From Aliidiomarina sp. B3213 (GTDB lineage: Bacteria > Pseudomonadota > Gammaproteobacteria > Enterobacterales > Alteromonadaceae): 64,000 nt of DNA. A model generated the notes under the pieces. The model was not told the DNA's origin. It worked only from the letters and a program-made list of their open reading frames with translations, and did no database searches. Position numbers and translations under genes: made by a program. The stretch lies in the NCBI RefSeq assembly GCF_003290085.1, contig NZ_QMKJ01000003.1, forward strand, positions 1-64,000, read 5' to 3'. Positions 8,034 through 18,954 of the stretch are shown in pieces (the first letter of the stretch is position 1; each line of letters opens with the position of its first letter).

Positions 8034-8537
8034 TTATTGCTCAAATCTAAAATAAAACCATCTATCTAGCATAGCTCGTTCATAATCAAGCATTTCATGT
8101 TGTGAACGACCTTGAATATAAGAACTTCCTTGACCAGGCATGTCACGACCTCTAAGACGCTCTTGGCCACTTGCTAACGTCTCTCCACTAGCACTTTCTA
8201 GGCGATAGTTAAACTCCATGCTGGGAAAGTCTGAGTTACGAACAACACGCACCATATTCATTGAGCCACCAAATTGATTCGGTAAAACTTCACCTGCCAA
8301 ATCAAGATTGGTTACTGTGATATGTAACTTTTGACCGTCGGGAAGTTTCCCCGCCAACTCAGCAAAATGTCTTTCAAACTCTGCAAAAACCCGCTCTTCA
8401 AAACGCGACTGTAATTCTTCCGCAGCTCGAATGTCTCGATATGAGTCAGGGTTTTCCCACGTTACTGAGGCTTCTCCTGCTTGTGCAGGCATTGCGAATG
8501 CCAAACCCAACATTAAAACTGCAATTATGCGATTCAT
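8034..8537 (-). CDS. exported DUF3016 protein (copy B)
   Basis: 167 residues; signal peptide 1-20 (ending AQA), then AGEASVTWENPDSYRDIR as in copy A at 7149-7676. The two differ through the middle but align end to end, so they are paralogues. No catalytic motif or Cys pair is visible. The ribosome site AGGAGG is near-consensus. Together with copy A and the small peptide it makes a three-gene minus-strand cluster. Function unknown. Confidence 0.85.
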   Translation of the reverse strand: MNRIIAVLMLGLAFAMPAQAGEASVTWENPDSYRDIRAAEELQSRFEERVFAEFERHFAELAGKLPDGQKLHITVTNLDLAGEVLPNQFGGSMNMVRVVRNSDFPSMEFNYRLESASGETLASGQERLRGRDMPGQGSSYIQGRSQHEMLDYERAMLDRWFYFRFEQ

Positions 8538-8651
8538 AGGACCCTCCTAAATTCTGAATCCTTGCTTACTTTTACAGCATATACGTTCTTTCGCAAATTT
8601 GTGGTCACAAAGCGTTTAAGTGTGTCAAAAAAAGTAAACCCGCTAAAACGA

Positions 8652-8679
8652 AAAAAGCTGCGCCAAGGCGCAGCTTTTT
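8652..8679 (-). terminator. terminator of groS-groL
   Basis: Inverted repeat AAAAAGCTGCGCC / GGCGCAGCTTTTT (8652-8664 and 8667-8679), giving a stem followed by a U-run on the minus-strand transcript, 17 bp after the groL stop. Confidence 0.9.
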
Positions 8680-8696
8680 CATCCGAACAGGGCCGA

Positions 8697-10340
<1,644 letters not shown>

Positions 10341-10376
10341 TCAATCTAATTCGGTTGAAACACTGAAAGTCGAGAA

Positions 10377-10667
10377 TTACTCAACAATCGCCAGAATGTC
10401 TGACTCGCTCATAATAAGAACTTCTTCACCGTCCAGCTTCTCAGTTTTTACACCGTAGCCGTCGCTGAATAGAACTGTGTCACCAACTTTTACGTCTAGC
10501 GGCTTCACTTCACCGTTCTCTAAAATGCGACCATTACCTACAGCGATAACCTCACCACGCGTAGATTTCTCTGCTGCAGAACCAGTAAGAACGATACCGC
10601 CCGGTGATTTGCTCTCTGCTTCAGAGCGCTTAACAATCACACGATCATGTAAAGGACGAAGTTTCAT
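10377..10667 (-). CDS. groS: co-chaperonin GroES
   Basis: 96 residues, the heptameric lid for GroEL. Starts [14 protein letters not shown] at ATG 10667, with a GGGAG site, matching the family; the open frame runs 18 codons further but that part has no family similarity. The mobile loop (about 18-32, [14 protein letters not shown]) is intact. First gene of groS-groL. Confidence 0.98.
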   Translation of the reverse strand: MKLRPLHDRVIVKRSEAESKSPGGIVLTGSAAEKSTRGEVIAVGNGRILENGEVKPLDVKVGDTVLFSDGYGVKTEKLDGEEVLIMSESDILAIVE

Positions 10668-10744
10668 CGAGATACTCCCATAATCAATGATGGAAAAAAT
10701 GACTGGAACCATTCCAGCCATCTGTTAAAAAATAAGTTGGTAAC

Positions 10745-10773
10745 TAAATGGGGTCACACAAAGTAATTCCAAG
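10745..10773 (-). promoter_or_regulatory. sigma-32 heat-shock promoter of groS-groL
   Basis: On the minus strand, -35 CTTGGAA (10767-10773), a 13-bp spacer, and -10 CCCCATTTA (10745-10753). The sigma-32 consensus is CTTGAAA / CCCCATNT with 11-15 bp between. It ends 77 bp upstream of the groS start codon, so the operon is expected to be heat-induced through RpoH. No CIRCE repeat is present. Confidence 0.88.
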
Positions 10774-10791
10774 AGCTAAGAGCAATTTTTT

Positions 10792-11301
10792 TTACTTTTT
10801 TTCTTTATCCTCAACCTGCTCAAAATCTTCTTGTCTTGAATACTCCCCTTCAAACGTATTCCCGTGTTCGTTGCTTGAACGAGTGCTCTTATATTGTGAC
10901 GAAGATCGGGAAGACGCACCCGTAAATGAAAAGTGCACGTTTTTACTATGGGCTAACTTTTTCAAAGCCCACATACCTACATGCTTTTGAATTACCGGCA
11001 ACAACATAAGCAGGGCCAATGCATCAGTTACGAACCCAGGCGTGACTAAAAATATACCCGCCGCGAGAATCATGAATCCCGCAATTAATTCTTGCCCCGG
11101 CATTTCGCCCATAGCCATCTTTTGTTGGGCTCTGGCAAAGGTATTCAACCCCTGCTGCTTAACTAGGCCTGAACCTAACAAGGCAGTTAAAATAACCAAG
11201 GCAATCGTAGGGCCTGCACCAATTTGTTGGCCAACCTGCACCAATACCGAAATTTCAATAATTGGCATGACCACAAAAAGTACAAATAAAACTAACTGCA
11301 T
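10792..11301 (-). CDS. fxsA: FxsA-family membrane protein
   Basis: 169 residues. The N-terminal half has three or four hydrophobic helices with the family's conserved G-rich segment (GPTIALVILTALLGSGLVKQQG) and FLVTPGFVTD; the C-terminal third is polar and charged. FxsA is an inner-membrane protein best known for relieving phage T7 exclusion when overproduced; its normal function is unknown. I start at ATG 11301 (MQLVLF) with a GGGAG site rather than the frame's upstream start. Upstream of groS on the same strand and divergent from cutA; this neighbourhood resembles that in enterics. Confidence 0.88.
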   Translation of the reverse strand: MQLVLFVLFVVMPIIEISVLVQVGQQIGAGPTIALVILTALLGSGLVKQQGLNTFARAQQKMAMGEMPGQELIAGFMILAAGIFLVTPGFVTDALALLMLLPVIQKHVGMWALKKLAHSKNVHFSFTGASSRSSSQYKSTRSSNEHGNTFEGEYSRQEDFEQVEDKEKK

Positions 11302-11382
11302 GATGAACTCCCATTCGGTTATTATGTCCACATTTGGGCGTACTTCTTTTATTTCAAGGTAACTACATCTGAATCGAACGTT

Positions 11383-11700
11383 ATGTCACACTTACTTATA
11401 ATAACTACAACACCCGACCTAGCTGCCGCAGAAGCAATAGCAGAGGGACTTATTCAAAATAACCTTGCCGCCTGTGTGCAAGTTCAACCTCAAGGCAAGT
11501 CCTTTTATAGATGGCAAGGCAAAGTAGAGTCTTCTGCTGAACATGCCTTATTTATAAAAACAACTGACTCAGCATATGGGAAAACCGAACAATACATTCA
11601 AGAACATCACCCTTATGATGTGCCAGAAATTATCGCCGTGAAGATAGACAGAGGGCTGTCCCCGTATTTAAGTTGGATTAATGAGGAAGTAAATTCATGA
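11383..11700 (+). CDS. cutA: divalent-cation tolerance protein CutA
   Basis: 105 residues, the normal CutA size; a small trimeric ferredoxin-like fold protein linked to copper tolerance and to the thiol-redox gene dsbD by gene order. Typical features are TTTPDLAAAEAIAEGLIQNNLAACVQV at the N-terminus and the HPYDVPEIIAVKI strand near the C-terminus. Its stop overlaps the next start (ATGA, 11697-11700), so it is coupled to the DsbD-alpha protein. Confidence 0.95.
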   Translation: MSHLLIITTTPDLAAAEAIAEGLIQNNLAACVQVQPQGKSFYRWQGKVESSAEHALFIKTTDSAYGKTEQYIQEHHPYDVPEIIAVKIDRGLSPYLSWINEEVNS

Positions 11701-12281
11701 GTTTTATTCGTCTTAGCGTCATTGTTGTTGGCGTTCTATTTTCAGTTTGTGTCCACGCACAAGCGAACGGCTTAAATTTACAAAGCTTAAACGGAGCCAA
11801 CTCATTTCCACCACCCGAAGAAGTCTTTATTCTCGACTATCAACAAATTGACCATGAGCTGACTGTTTCTTTTCAAATACCGGAAGGTTTTTATCTTTAT
11901 CAAGAACGCTTCAATTTAACCCCTGAAGAAAAAGTCGCAGGAGAAATAGAGTTACCTGAAGGGATTGCTTATGAAGATCAGTTCTTTGGGTCAACTGTCA
12001 TTTATCGTGATCAAGTTTCGTTCAATGTAAGTCTAAACCAAGCACGTCGGAATGAACCTCTGACGGTTCACTACCAAGGATGTGCCGATGAAGGTTTTTG
12101 CTACCCCCCATCTACGCAGACTATTTTCCTGCGCCAAACCAACGGCGTAAATGGGACAGCCGCCATTAATACCGAAACATCCAATCCTGGAAATGGAAAT
12201 TACAGCTGGGTCTTTCTCATTATAGTGCTCGCAGTTGGCTTACTAGCTCTTTTCATCATTCGCAAAAAGCAACAAAGTTGA
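11697..12281 (+). CDS. stand-alone DsbD alpha (N-terminal) domain with membrane anchor
   Basis: 194 residues; signal peptide (about 1-21), one DsbD-alpha immunoglobulin-like domain (about 30-147) and one C-terminal membrane helix (about 170-188) with a Lys/Arg cytoplasmic end. The redox pair is Cys129 and Cys135 in YQGCADEGFCYPP, matching the C103/C109 pair of E. coli DsbD. Full DsbD continues with an eight-helix beta domain and a thioredoxin gamma domain; both are absent here and no frame downstream encodes them. Position after cutA is where full dsbD sits in relatives. It may take electrons from a separate CcdA/DsbD-like protein, or be a relic. Domain call is firm; role is inferred. Confidence 0.88.
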   Translation: MSFIRLSVIVVGVLFSVCVHAQANGLNLQSLNGANSFPPPEEVFILDYQQIDHELTVSFQIPEGFYLYQERFNLTPEEKVAGEIELPEGIAYEDQFFGSTVIYRDQVSFNVSLNQARRNEPLTVHYQGCADEGFCYPPSTQTIFLRQTNGVNGTAAINTETSNPGNGNYSWVFLIIVLAVGLLALFIIRKKQQS

Positions 12282-12344
12282 AAGTAAAGTGTCGCATTTT
12301 CGGTGATAAGACCAGTAATTTGCTGCGATTTGGAAATTTCTGAT

Positions 12345-12350
12345 TATAAT
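12345..12350 (+). promoter_or_regulatory. possible -10 box for aroQ-accB-accC
   Basis: TATAAT lies 82 bp before the aroQ start in the 150-bp gap after the DsbD-alpha gene. The best -35 partner, TTGCTG, is 19 bp upstream, longer than ideal, so this is a tentative call. Confidence 0.4.
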
Positions 12351-12431
12351 AGAAGCCAATTAACAATTTAGGTAGCGAGCTCATCACAAAACTGTGGGTT
12401 CGCGAAAGTTAGCGACAAATGGCTACAAGTA

Positions 12432-12875
12432 ATGCATAAAGAAGCTCAGATTCTTATTATTAATGGTCCAAATCTGAATTTACTCGGTACCCGTGAGCCT
12501 GAGATTTATGGCACGCAAACCTTGGCTTCTATTATCGAGTCGCTACAAAGTGCTACAAACCAAGCAAGAATTTCCCATGTTCAGTCGAATGCAGAACACG
12601 AACTTATCGACGCGATACATCAAGCATCTGGGGAAATAGATTTTATTATTATTAACCCTGCGGCGTTTACACACACCAGTGTTGCTTTACGAGACGCTCT
12701 AGTAGGCGTAGGCATACCTTTCATAGAGGTTCACCTGTCTAACGTTCATGCTCGCGAACCATTTCGTAGGCACTCCTACTTTTCCGACTGTGCACAGGCG
12801 GTTATTTGTGGATTAGGCGCGACGGGTTACGAAGTTGCACTGAAAGGTGCATTGCAGCATTTACAGAACAAATAG
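12432..12875 (+). CDS. aroQ: 3-dehydroquinate dehydratase, type II
   Basis: 147 residues, the dodecameric type II enzyme of the shikimate pathway (3-dehydroquinate to 3-dehydroshikimate). The active-site segment [18 protein letters not shown] carries the catalytic Arg and Tyr, followed by the [16 protein letters not shown] loop and [15 protein letters not shown] with the catalytic His. Upstream of accB and accC, an arrangement widespread in gammaproteobacteria. Confidence 0.97.
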   Translation: MHKEAQILIINGPNLNLLGTREPEIYGTQTLASIIESLQSATNQARISHVQSNAEHELIDAIHQASGEIDFIIINPAAFTHTSVALRDALVGVGIPFIEVHLSNVHAREPFRRHSYFSDCAQAVICGLGATGYEVALKGALQHLQNK

Positions 12876-12921
12876 AATTAAAAAACATTAATTTAAACAC
12901 TAATAATGAGTGATACGGTTT

Positions 12922-13389
12922 ATGGATATTCGGAAAATTAAGAAATTAATCGAACTTGTTGAAGAGTCTGGCATTGCGGAGCTAGAAATTACCGAAGGTG
13001 AAGAAGCGGTAAGAATTAGTCGCAATAATCAGAACATGATGCCTGCAATGGCGCAATATCAAGTTCCTCAGCACATGCCAGCTCCGGCTCCTGCGGCGGC
13101 ACCGGCAGCAGAAGCGCCGGCAGCAAACGCTGAACCTGCCAAGGAAGAAGTTTCAGGCCACGTGATTAAGTCGCCAATGGTCGGTACTTACTACGAGTCT
13201 CCAGCTCCAGGGGCGAAAGCATTTGTTACTGTCGGTCAGCGCGTTAACGTGGGCGACACCCTGTGCATCGTTGAAGCTATGAAGATGATGAACCAAATTG
13301 AAGCAGAAGTGTCGGGTGTGGTGAAGCAAGTATTAGTTGAAAACGAAGCACCTGTTGAGTTCGATCAACCGCTATTCATCATTGAATAA
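12922..13389 (+). CDS. accB: biotin carboxyl carrier protein of acetyl-CoA carboxylase
   Basis: 155 residues; N-terminal helix, an Ala/Pro-rich flexible linker (about 50-75) and the C-terminal biotinyl domain. The biotinylated residue is Lys121 in EAMKMMN. I use ATG 12922 (MDIRKIKKL), the usual BCCP start, instead of GTG 12910. Forms acetyl-CoA carboxylase with AccC (next gene) and AccA/AccD (elsewhere), committing acetyl-CoA to fatty-acid synthesis. In E. coli accBC is autoregulated by AccB; the leader here does not show how. Confidence 0.97.
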   Translation: MDIRKIKKLIELVEESGIAELEITEGEEAVRISRNNQNMMPAMAQYQVPQHMPAPAPAAAPAAEAPAANAEPAKEEVSGHVIKSPMVGTYYESPAPGAKAFVTVGQRVNVGDTLCIVEAMKMMNQIEAEVSGVVKQVLVENEAPVEFDQPLFIIE

Positions 13390-13410
13390 CCGAACAAAAA
13401 GGCAATAGTC

Positions 13411-14754
13411 ATGCTAGATAAAGTAGTGATAGCCAACCGCGGTGAAATTGCGTTACGCATTTTACGCGCGTGTAAAGAGCTCGGTATAAAAACAGTTGCT
13501 GTACATTCAACCGTCGACAAGAACTTAAAACACGTTCTTTTAGCTGACGAGTCTATCTGTATCGGCGCGCCTTCAGCTGCAGAAAGCTATCTAAATATTC
13601 CTCGAATTATAAGCGCGGCGGAAGTTACCGACGCGGCAGCCATCCATCCGGGGTATGGTTTCTTGTCAGAGAATGCTGATTTCGCAGAGCAGGTCGAAAA
13701 TTCGGGCTTTATTTTCGTAGGCCCTACGCCAGAAGTTATTCGCATGATGGGTGACAAAGTTTCAGCAATCGAAGCGATGAAAAAAGCAGGCGTTCCATGT
13801 GTGCCTGGTTCAGGCGGCCCTTTGGGTGACGACGACGAGAAGAACCTAAAAGTCGCTAAACGTATTGGTTATCCAGTTATTATTAAAGCTGCCGGCGGTG
13901 GTGGTGGTCGAGGTATGCGTGTTGTGCGCGAAGAAAAAGATCTACTTCGCTCAATTCAAGCCACACAGTCCGAAGCAAACGCAGCGTTTGGTAACCCAAT
14001 TGTCTATATGGAGAAGTTTCTAGAGAATCCTCGTCATATCGAAATCCAGGTATTAGCTGATGGACAAGGCAACGCTATCCACCTAGGAGAACGCGATTGT
14101 TCTATGCAACGTCGCCACCAAAAAGTAGTGGAAGAAGCGCCAGCGCCAGGTATTACTCCAGAAATGCGTAAAAGCATTGGCGAGCGCTGTGCTCGTGCTT
14201 GTATCGAAATTGGTTATCGCGGCGCGGGAACGTTCGAGTTTTTGTATGAAAACGGTGAGTTCTACTTCATTGAAATGAATACACGTATTCAGGTTGAACA
14301 CCCGGTTACAGAGCTTGTAACAGGAATCGACTTAGTGAAAGAACAACTTCGTATTGCGGCGGGCAGACCTTTGTCGATCAGTCAAGAAGACGTGGTGATT
14401 CGGGGTCACGCAGTAGAGTGTCGTATAAACGCTGAAGATCCGAAAAACTTCATTCCGTCTCCAGGCACGGTGACACGTTTTCACCCACCAGGTGGGCTAG
14501 GCATCCGTTGGGATTCTCATATTTACACGGATTACCGTGTACCACCTAACTACGACTCTATGATTGGTAAACTTATTACCCATGGAGACAACAGAGACGT
14601 TGCGATTGCAAGAATGCGCAATGCCCTAGGTGAGCTTATCTTGGAAGGCATCAAATCGAATGTTCCTTTGCAGAAAGAGATCATGGCCGACGAGAACTTC
14701 CAACATGGCGGAACAAACATCCATTATTTAGAAAAGAAACTGGGAATCTCTTAG
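13411..14754 (+). CDS. accC: biotin carboxylase subunit of acetyl-CoA carboxylase
   Basis: 447 residues, ATP-grasp enzyme that carboxylates the biotin on AccB using bicarbonate and ATP. Visible: N-terminal [19 protein letters not shown], the glycine-rich ATP loop [14 protein letters not shown] (about 159-172), the catalytic-site [13 protein letters not shown] and the KLITHG segment near the C-terminus. Lies 21 bp after accB and ends at a good terminator. Confidence 0.98.
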   Translation: MLDKVVIANRGEIALRILRACKELGIKTVAVHSTVDKNLKHVLLADESICIGAPSAAESYLNIPRIISAAEVTDAAAIHPGYGFLSENADFAEQVENSGFIFVGPTPEVIRMMGDKVSAIEAMKKAGVPCVPGSGGPLGDDDEKNLKVAKRIGYPVIIKAAGGGGGRGMRVVREEKDLLRSIQATQSEANAAFGNPIVYMEKFLENPRHIEIQVLADGQGNAIHLGERDCSMQRRHQKVVEEAPAPGITPEMRKSIGERCARACIEIGYRGAGTFEFLYENGEFYFIEMNTRIQVEHPVTELVTGIDLVKEQLRIAAGRPLSISQEDVVIRGHAVECRINAEDPKNFIPSPGTVTRFHPPGGLGIRWDSHIYTDYRVPPNYDSMIGKLITHGDNRDVAIARMRNALGELILEGIKSNVPLQKEIMADENFQHGGTNIHYLEKKLGIS

Positions 14755-14786
14755 TTTCCCGTTTCTTTCTTAAATTGCTAAAATAC

Positions 14787-14817
14787 AAAAGCTCAGACAG
14801 TCGTCTGAGCTTTTTTT
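14787..14817 (+). terminator. terminator of aroQ-accB-accC
   Basis: Stem AAAAGCTCAGAC (14787-14798) / GTCTGAGCTTTT (14803-14814), 4-nt loop and a run of seven Ts. Confidence 0.92.
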
Positions 14818-14834
14818 GTGATTAAGGGTAAAGC

Positions 14835-15719
14835 ATGGCTTGGATTCAACTAACGCTAACTACCGACGAGGCGCACGCGCGTCAACTAGGTGACATTCTT
14901 ATGGCTAACCAAGCCCAAGCAGTGACCTATAGAGACGCAAAGGACGCACCTATATTTGAACCTGGCCCCGGTGAAGTTCAGCTATGGTCGCAAACCCTAG
15001 TGACTGGTCTTTACCCAGCTGAAGTAAAGTTACAGCCCATACTGAGTAATTTAGCGAAAGTAAGCTTTCTTGCTCAACCATTGCAATATAAAACCGACCC
15101 ACTCGAAGACAAAGATTGGGAAAGAGAATGGATGGACAACTTCAAACCCATTTGTTTTGGAGACAAGTTTTGGGTCGTTCCTTCTTGGCATGAGCCCCCG
15201 AAACCAGAACAACCTTTTATTTTACTCGACCCGGGGATGGCATTCGGTACCGGCACCCACCCTACCACCTCGTTATGCTTAACATGGTTAACCGAGCAAA
15301 ATCTGGAAGGAAAAACTATCGTCGACTTCGGTTGCGGCTCAGGCATTTTAGGTATTGCAGCATTAAAGCTTGGCGCCGCGCGCTGTATTGGCACCGATAT
15401 AGACCAGCAAGCACTAATTGCCACCAAAGATAATGCCAAAAGAAATGGCGTGGGCGACAAATTTGAAGTCTATCTACCCCAAAATGCACCAGACATAAAA
15501 GCCGATATCGTTATTGCCAATATTCTAGCGGGCCCTCTCCAAGAGCTGTCCGGCGTGATTCAAGGTTACCTAAAGCCAGACTCTCCGATCGCCATGTCAG
15601 GTATTCTACATCGCCAAGCAGAGGATGTGATGAATGCATACTCGGAGGGCGTTACATTTGCGGAAGCGCGATTTGAAGGTGATTGGTCACTTATTCATGG
15701 TATTGCCGTGAATCCGTAA
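14835..15719 (+). CDS. prmA: ribosomal protein L11 methyltransferase
   Basis: 294 residues, the usual PrmA length. SAM-dependent enzyme that trimethylates lysines and the N-terminus of ribosomal protein L11. Features: an N-terminal ferredoxin-like substrate domain (about 1-55), the DPGMAFGTGTHPTT signature, SAM motif VDFGCGSGILGIAA and the catalytic-loop NILAGPL. Starts 18 bp after the accC terminator, so it must have its own promoter or depend on read-through. Confidence 0.97.
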   Translation: MAWIQLTLTTDEAHARQLGDILMANQAQAVTYRDAKDAPIFEPGPGEVQLWSQTLVTGLYPAEVKLQPILSNLAKVSFLAQPLQYKTDPLEDKDWEREWMDNFKPICFGDKFWVVPSWHEPPKPEQPFILLDPGMAFGTGTHPTTSLCLTWLTEQNLEGKTIVDFGCGSGILGIAALKLGAARCIGTDIDQQALIATKDNAKRNGVGDKFEVYLPQNAPDIKADIVIANILAGPLQELSGVIQGYLKPDSPIAMSGILHRQAEDVMNAYSEGVTFAEARFEGDWSLIHGIAVNP

Positions 15720-15875
15720 CAATTCCCTAACAGGTCTTCGCAACAAAGGTCTAGAGGCGGAATAAGTCAAGCTAAAAAACTGCAAAAAAATCGTTTTTTG
15801 TTCACTTATTCGCCTTTTTTTTCGGCTGTAAATTCCCTAAAATTCTCCACCCTTTCGCTGAACAGTTTTTGAACG

Positions 15876-16835
15876 ATGCGGATTGGCAGTTACGAATTAA
15901 AGAACAACGTTATTCTCGCGCCCATGGCTGGTGTTACCGACTTGCCATTCCGTCGCCTGTGCGTTGAACTTGGTGCCGGGTTGGCAGTATCGGAGATGCT
16001 GTCGAGCAACCCGAAGGTGTGGGACACCGCCAAGTCCAAAAATCGCATGGCGCATCATAAGGAGCCAGGATTACGATCTGTTCAAATTGCAGGTTCAGAC
16101 CCTGAATTAATGGCAAGAGCCGCCCAACATAACGTTGTTGAAGGCGCGCAAATCATTGACATTAATATGGGCTGCCCCGCAAAAAAAGTGAATAAAAAGC
16201 TAGCAGGCTCTGCGCTACTGCAAGAACCTGAGCTGGTTCGGGACATTATTAGTGCAGTTGTTGCTGCGGTAGATGTTCCGGTCACACTTAAAATTCGTAC
16301 AGGTTGGGCTCCAGAGCATCGCAACGGAGTTCAAATAGCGGAAATCGCTGAACGTGAGGGCATACAAGCTCTTACTGTTCATGGCCGCACTCGTGCATGC
16401 ATGTACAAAGGGCATGCGGAGTACGAAACAATTAAGAATATTCGAGAGGCTATTCAAATTCCTCTTATCGCTAACGGAGACATCACGTCACCGGAAAAGG
16501 CGCTTGAGGTTCTTGAGTTCACGCAAGCTGACGCAGTCATGGTTGGCCGTGGAGCACAGGGTAACCCTTGGATATTCAGAGAAATTACTCATTTCTTTCA
16601 GACGGGTGAAAAACTTCCCCCGCCAGAAAAAAGTGAAGTTATACGTATTATGGGTGAGCACCTTAAGGAGCTACATGCATTTTACGGCGAGCATACCGGA
16701 GTTCGGATTGCCCGCAAACACATTGGTTGGTACGTACAAGGACTCGGTAATCCAGGTCAGTTTCGTGCGAAATTTAATGCACTTGAGACTTCATCTGAAC
16801 AGCTAGAAGCCTTGAATTTTTTATCGTCAATTTAG
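15876..16835 (+). CDS. dusB: tRNA-dihydrouridine synthase B
   Basis: 319 residues, FMN-dependent reductase that makes dihydrouridine in tRNA. TIM-barrel features: [12 protein letters not shown] at the N-terminus, the catalytic-loop [12 protein letters not shown] with its conserved Cys, the HGRTR motif and [14 protein letters not shown] flavin-binding segments. First gene of dusB-fis. The 156-bp gap upstream holds several A/T tracts but no promoter I can define with confidence. Confidence 0.97.
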   Translation: MRIGSYELKNNVILAPMAGVTDLPFRRLCVELGAGLAVSEMLSSNPKVWDTAKSKNRMAHHKEPGLRSVQIAGSDPELMARAAQHNVVEGAQIIDINMGCPAKKVNKKLAGSALLQEPELVRDIISAVVAAVDVPVTLKIRTGWAPEHRNGVQIAEIAEREGIQALTVHGRTRACMYKGHAEYETIKNIREAIQIPLIANGDITSPEKALEVLEFTQADAVMVGRGAQGNPWIFREITHFFQTGEKLPPPEKSEVIRIMGEHLKELHAFYGEHTGVRIARKHIGWYVQGLGNPGQFRAKFNALETSSEQLEALNFLSSI

Positions 16836-16856
16836 CAGAGAGAAAAGAGCGCTATT

Positions 16857-17153
16857 ATGTTTGACTACAATGGAAACCGTGAGACAGAAACTCACCCTTT
16901 AATTACTCAAGCCCCAAACGCTAATCCTAAGCCATTGCGTAATTCTGTAAAGCAAGCGCTAAACAACTTTCTAGGTCAACTTGATGGCCAAGATCCTGAA
17001 GAGCTTTACGAACTTGTTCTTTCAGAAGTTGAAGCTCCATTACTTGAAGAAGTAATGACTTATACTCGTGGTAATCAAACGCGCGCAGCAACAATGCTAG
17101 GCATCAACCGCGGTACTCTTCGTAAGAAATTGAAAAAATACGGCATGAACTAA
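16857..17153 (+). CDS. fis: DNA-binding nucleoid protein Fis
   Basis: 98 residues, exactly the enterobacterial length. The C-terminal helix-turn-helix and preceding helix ([18 protein letters not shown] through LKKYGMN) are near-identical to E. coli Fis; the N-terminal beta-hairpin arms are more divergent. Fis bends DNA and activates rRNA promoters, such as the one at the left edge of this window, and affects recombination and replication. Expression is expected from the dusB promoter. Confidence 0.99.
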   Translation: MFDYNGNRETETHPLITQAPNANPKPLRNSVKQALNNFLGQLDGQDPEELYELVLSEVEAPLLEEVMTYTRGNQTRAATMLGINRGTLRKKLKKYGMN

Positions 17154-17173
17154 GATTCATCGCTCACTTTTTC

Positions 17174-17208
17174 AAAAGCGCCTGCTGAGTCATCACAGGC
17201 GCTTTTTT
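17174..17208 (+). terminator. terminator of dusB-fis
   Basis: Stem AAAAGCGCCTG (17174-17184) / CAGGCGCTTTT (17196-17206), 11-nt loop, six Ts. Confidence 0.92.
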
Positions 17209-17218
17209 GTTTTCTAAC

Positions 17219-17247
17219 TTCGTTTCTTGCGCACAATACCGTATAAT
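17219..17247 (+). promoter_or_regulatory. possible purH promoter
   Basis: A perfect TATAAT (17242-17247) 95 bp before the purH start, with a weak -35 TTCGTT 17 bp upstream. No PurR-type operator (ACGCAAACGTTTGCGT) is recognisable nearby. Confidence 0.4.
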
Positions 17248-17342
17248 ACTGAGCCGCATATGAAGTGGTCTGGAAAGTCTTTTCCATCGTTCCTCTTCGA
17301 CCAAAATTGAATTCCCGTCAACGCCAAAATAGTGAGTACACC

Positions 17343-18908
17343 ATGAGTCAGATTCGTCCCGTTCAGCGCGCACTGCTGAGTGTTTCCGATAAAACCGGCA
17401 TCGTCGACTTCGCGCAAAAGTTGCACCAGCTCAACGTAGAAATTCTTTCCACCGGTGGTACCGCAAAACTTCTTCAGGAAGCAGGCATTCCAGTAATTGA
17501 GGTTTCTGAGCATACCGGCCAGAACGAAATCATGGATGGTCGAGTTAAAACGCTTCACCCTAAAATTCATGGTGGTATTTTGGGGCGCAGAGACAAAGAC
17601 CAAACGGTTATGGCTGAACAAAACATTGCACCTATCGATCTTGTCGCAGTAAACCTATACCCATTTGCTCAAACTGTTGCTCGACCCGACTGTAGTTACG
17701 AAGACGCTATTGAAAACATCGACATTGGCGGCCCCACTATGGTTCGAGCGGCAGCAAAAAACCATAATGACGTCACAATAGTAGTTAACGCAGAAGACTA
17801 TTCTCGCGTAGTTACAGAGCTTGAAGCAGAAGGCGGAACGACTTTTAAAACTCGCCAAGACTTAGCTACTGCTGCTTTCGAACACACCGCAGCCTACGAC
17901 GGCATGATCGCGAATTACCTAGGTTTAAAAGTACAGAGTAAAGAGAGTCAATTCCCTCGTACTTACAATATTCAAGTCGAGAAGAAGCAAGACTTACGTT
18001 ACGGTGAAAACAGCCATCAAAATGCTGCGTTTTATACCGAGAGCAATGTTAGCGAAGCATGTATTTCCACAGCAACACAGTTGCAAGGTAAAGAACTTTC
18101 ATACAACAACATTGCCGATACCGATGCAGCTTTTGAATGCGTTAAACATTTCACTACCCCAGCATGTGTCATTGTTAAACACGCAAACCCTTGTGGCGTA
18201 GCTGAAGGTGATAATATTTTGGCGGCTTATGAACGTGCATATCAAACCGATCCAACGTCAGCGTTCGGCGGCATTATCGCGTTCAACCGCGAACTAGACG
18301 AAGCTACGGCGCACGCGATTATTTCTCGTCAATTTGTCGAAGTAATCATCGCACCAGGCGCATCGAAAAAGGCTCAAACGTTAGTAGCCAGCAAACCGAA
18401 TGTACGTTTACTTACCACAGGCGCAATTGAAACTTCAGCACCGCAACTAGACTACAAACGCGTCAAAGGCGGACTTCTTATTCAAGACAGCGACGACGCA
18501 CGAATCGGTTTAGATGATTTAAACGTAGTGACTAAAACACAACCCACTGAAGAACAATTAAAAGATCTATTGTTTTCGTGGAATGTGGTGAAGTTCGTGA
18601 AGTCGAATGCAATTGTGTATGCCAAAGACGGTATGACCATTGGTGTAGGTGCAGGGCAAATGAGTCGCGTGTATAGTGCTAAGATTGCGGCAATAAAAGC
18701 AGCAGACGAGAACCTTGTGGTTGAAGGCTCGGTCATGGCGTCAGACGCGTTTTTCCCTTTCCGGGACACTATTGATGCGGCAGCTGAAGCTGGCATTAAA
18801 GCAATTATTCAGCCGGGCGGTTCTATACGAGACGAAGAAGTTATTGCCGCAGCAGACGAGCATGGAATTGCCATGGTATTTACATCGATTAGACACTTTA
18901 GACATTAA
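17343..18908 (+). CDS. purH: bifunctional AICAR transformylase / IMP cyclohydrolase PurH
   Basis: 521 residues. The N-terminal IMP cyclohydrolase domain (about 1-195; [12 protein letters not shown]-like start, [22 protein letters not shown]) and the C-terminal AICAR formyltransferase domain ([14 protein letters not shown], the KHANPCG motif with the catalytic Lys-His, FPFRD) are both complete. It does the last two steps of IMP synthesis. I start at ATG 17343 ([14 protein letters not shown]), which matches the family; an in-frame upstream extension to 17265 does not. First gene of a purH / methyltransferase-like / purD unit. Confidence 0.97.
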   Translation: MSQIRPVQRALLSVSDKTGIVDFAQKLHQLNVEILSTGGTAKLLQEAGIPVIEVSEHTGQNEIMDGRVKTLHPKIHGGILGRRDKDQTVMAEQNIAPIDLVAVNLYPFAQTVARPDCSYEDAIENIDIGGPTMVRAAAKNHNDVTIVVNAEDYSRVVTELEAEGGTTFKTRQDLATAAFEHTAAYDGMIANYLGLKVQSKESQFPRTYNIQVEKKQDLRYGENSHQNAAFYTESNVSEACISTATQLQGKELSYNNIADTDAAFECVKHFTTPACVIVKHANPCGVAEGDNILAAYERAYQTDPTSAFGGIIAFNRELDEATAHAIISRQFVEVIIAPGASKKAQTLVASKPNVRLLTTGAIETSAPQLDYKRVKGGLLIQDSDDARIGLDDLNVVTKTQPTEEQLKDLLFSWNVVKFVKSNAIVYAKDGMTIGVGAGQMSRVYSAKIAAIKAADENLVVEGSVMASDAFFPFRDTIDAAAEAGIKAIIQPGGSIRDEEVIAAADEHGIAMVFTSIRHFRH

Positions 18909-18954
18909 TTAAAAGCTATAGTTAAGCCTTTACTGGCTTCAAGGAGATAACAAC

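Noticed and set aside
16354-16806. 150-codon frame inside dusB on the same strand
   Set aside because: Out of frame with dusB, basic and low-complexity, no ribosome site; dusB is complete.
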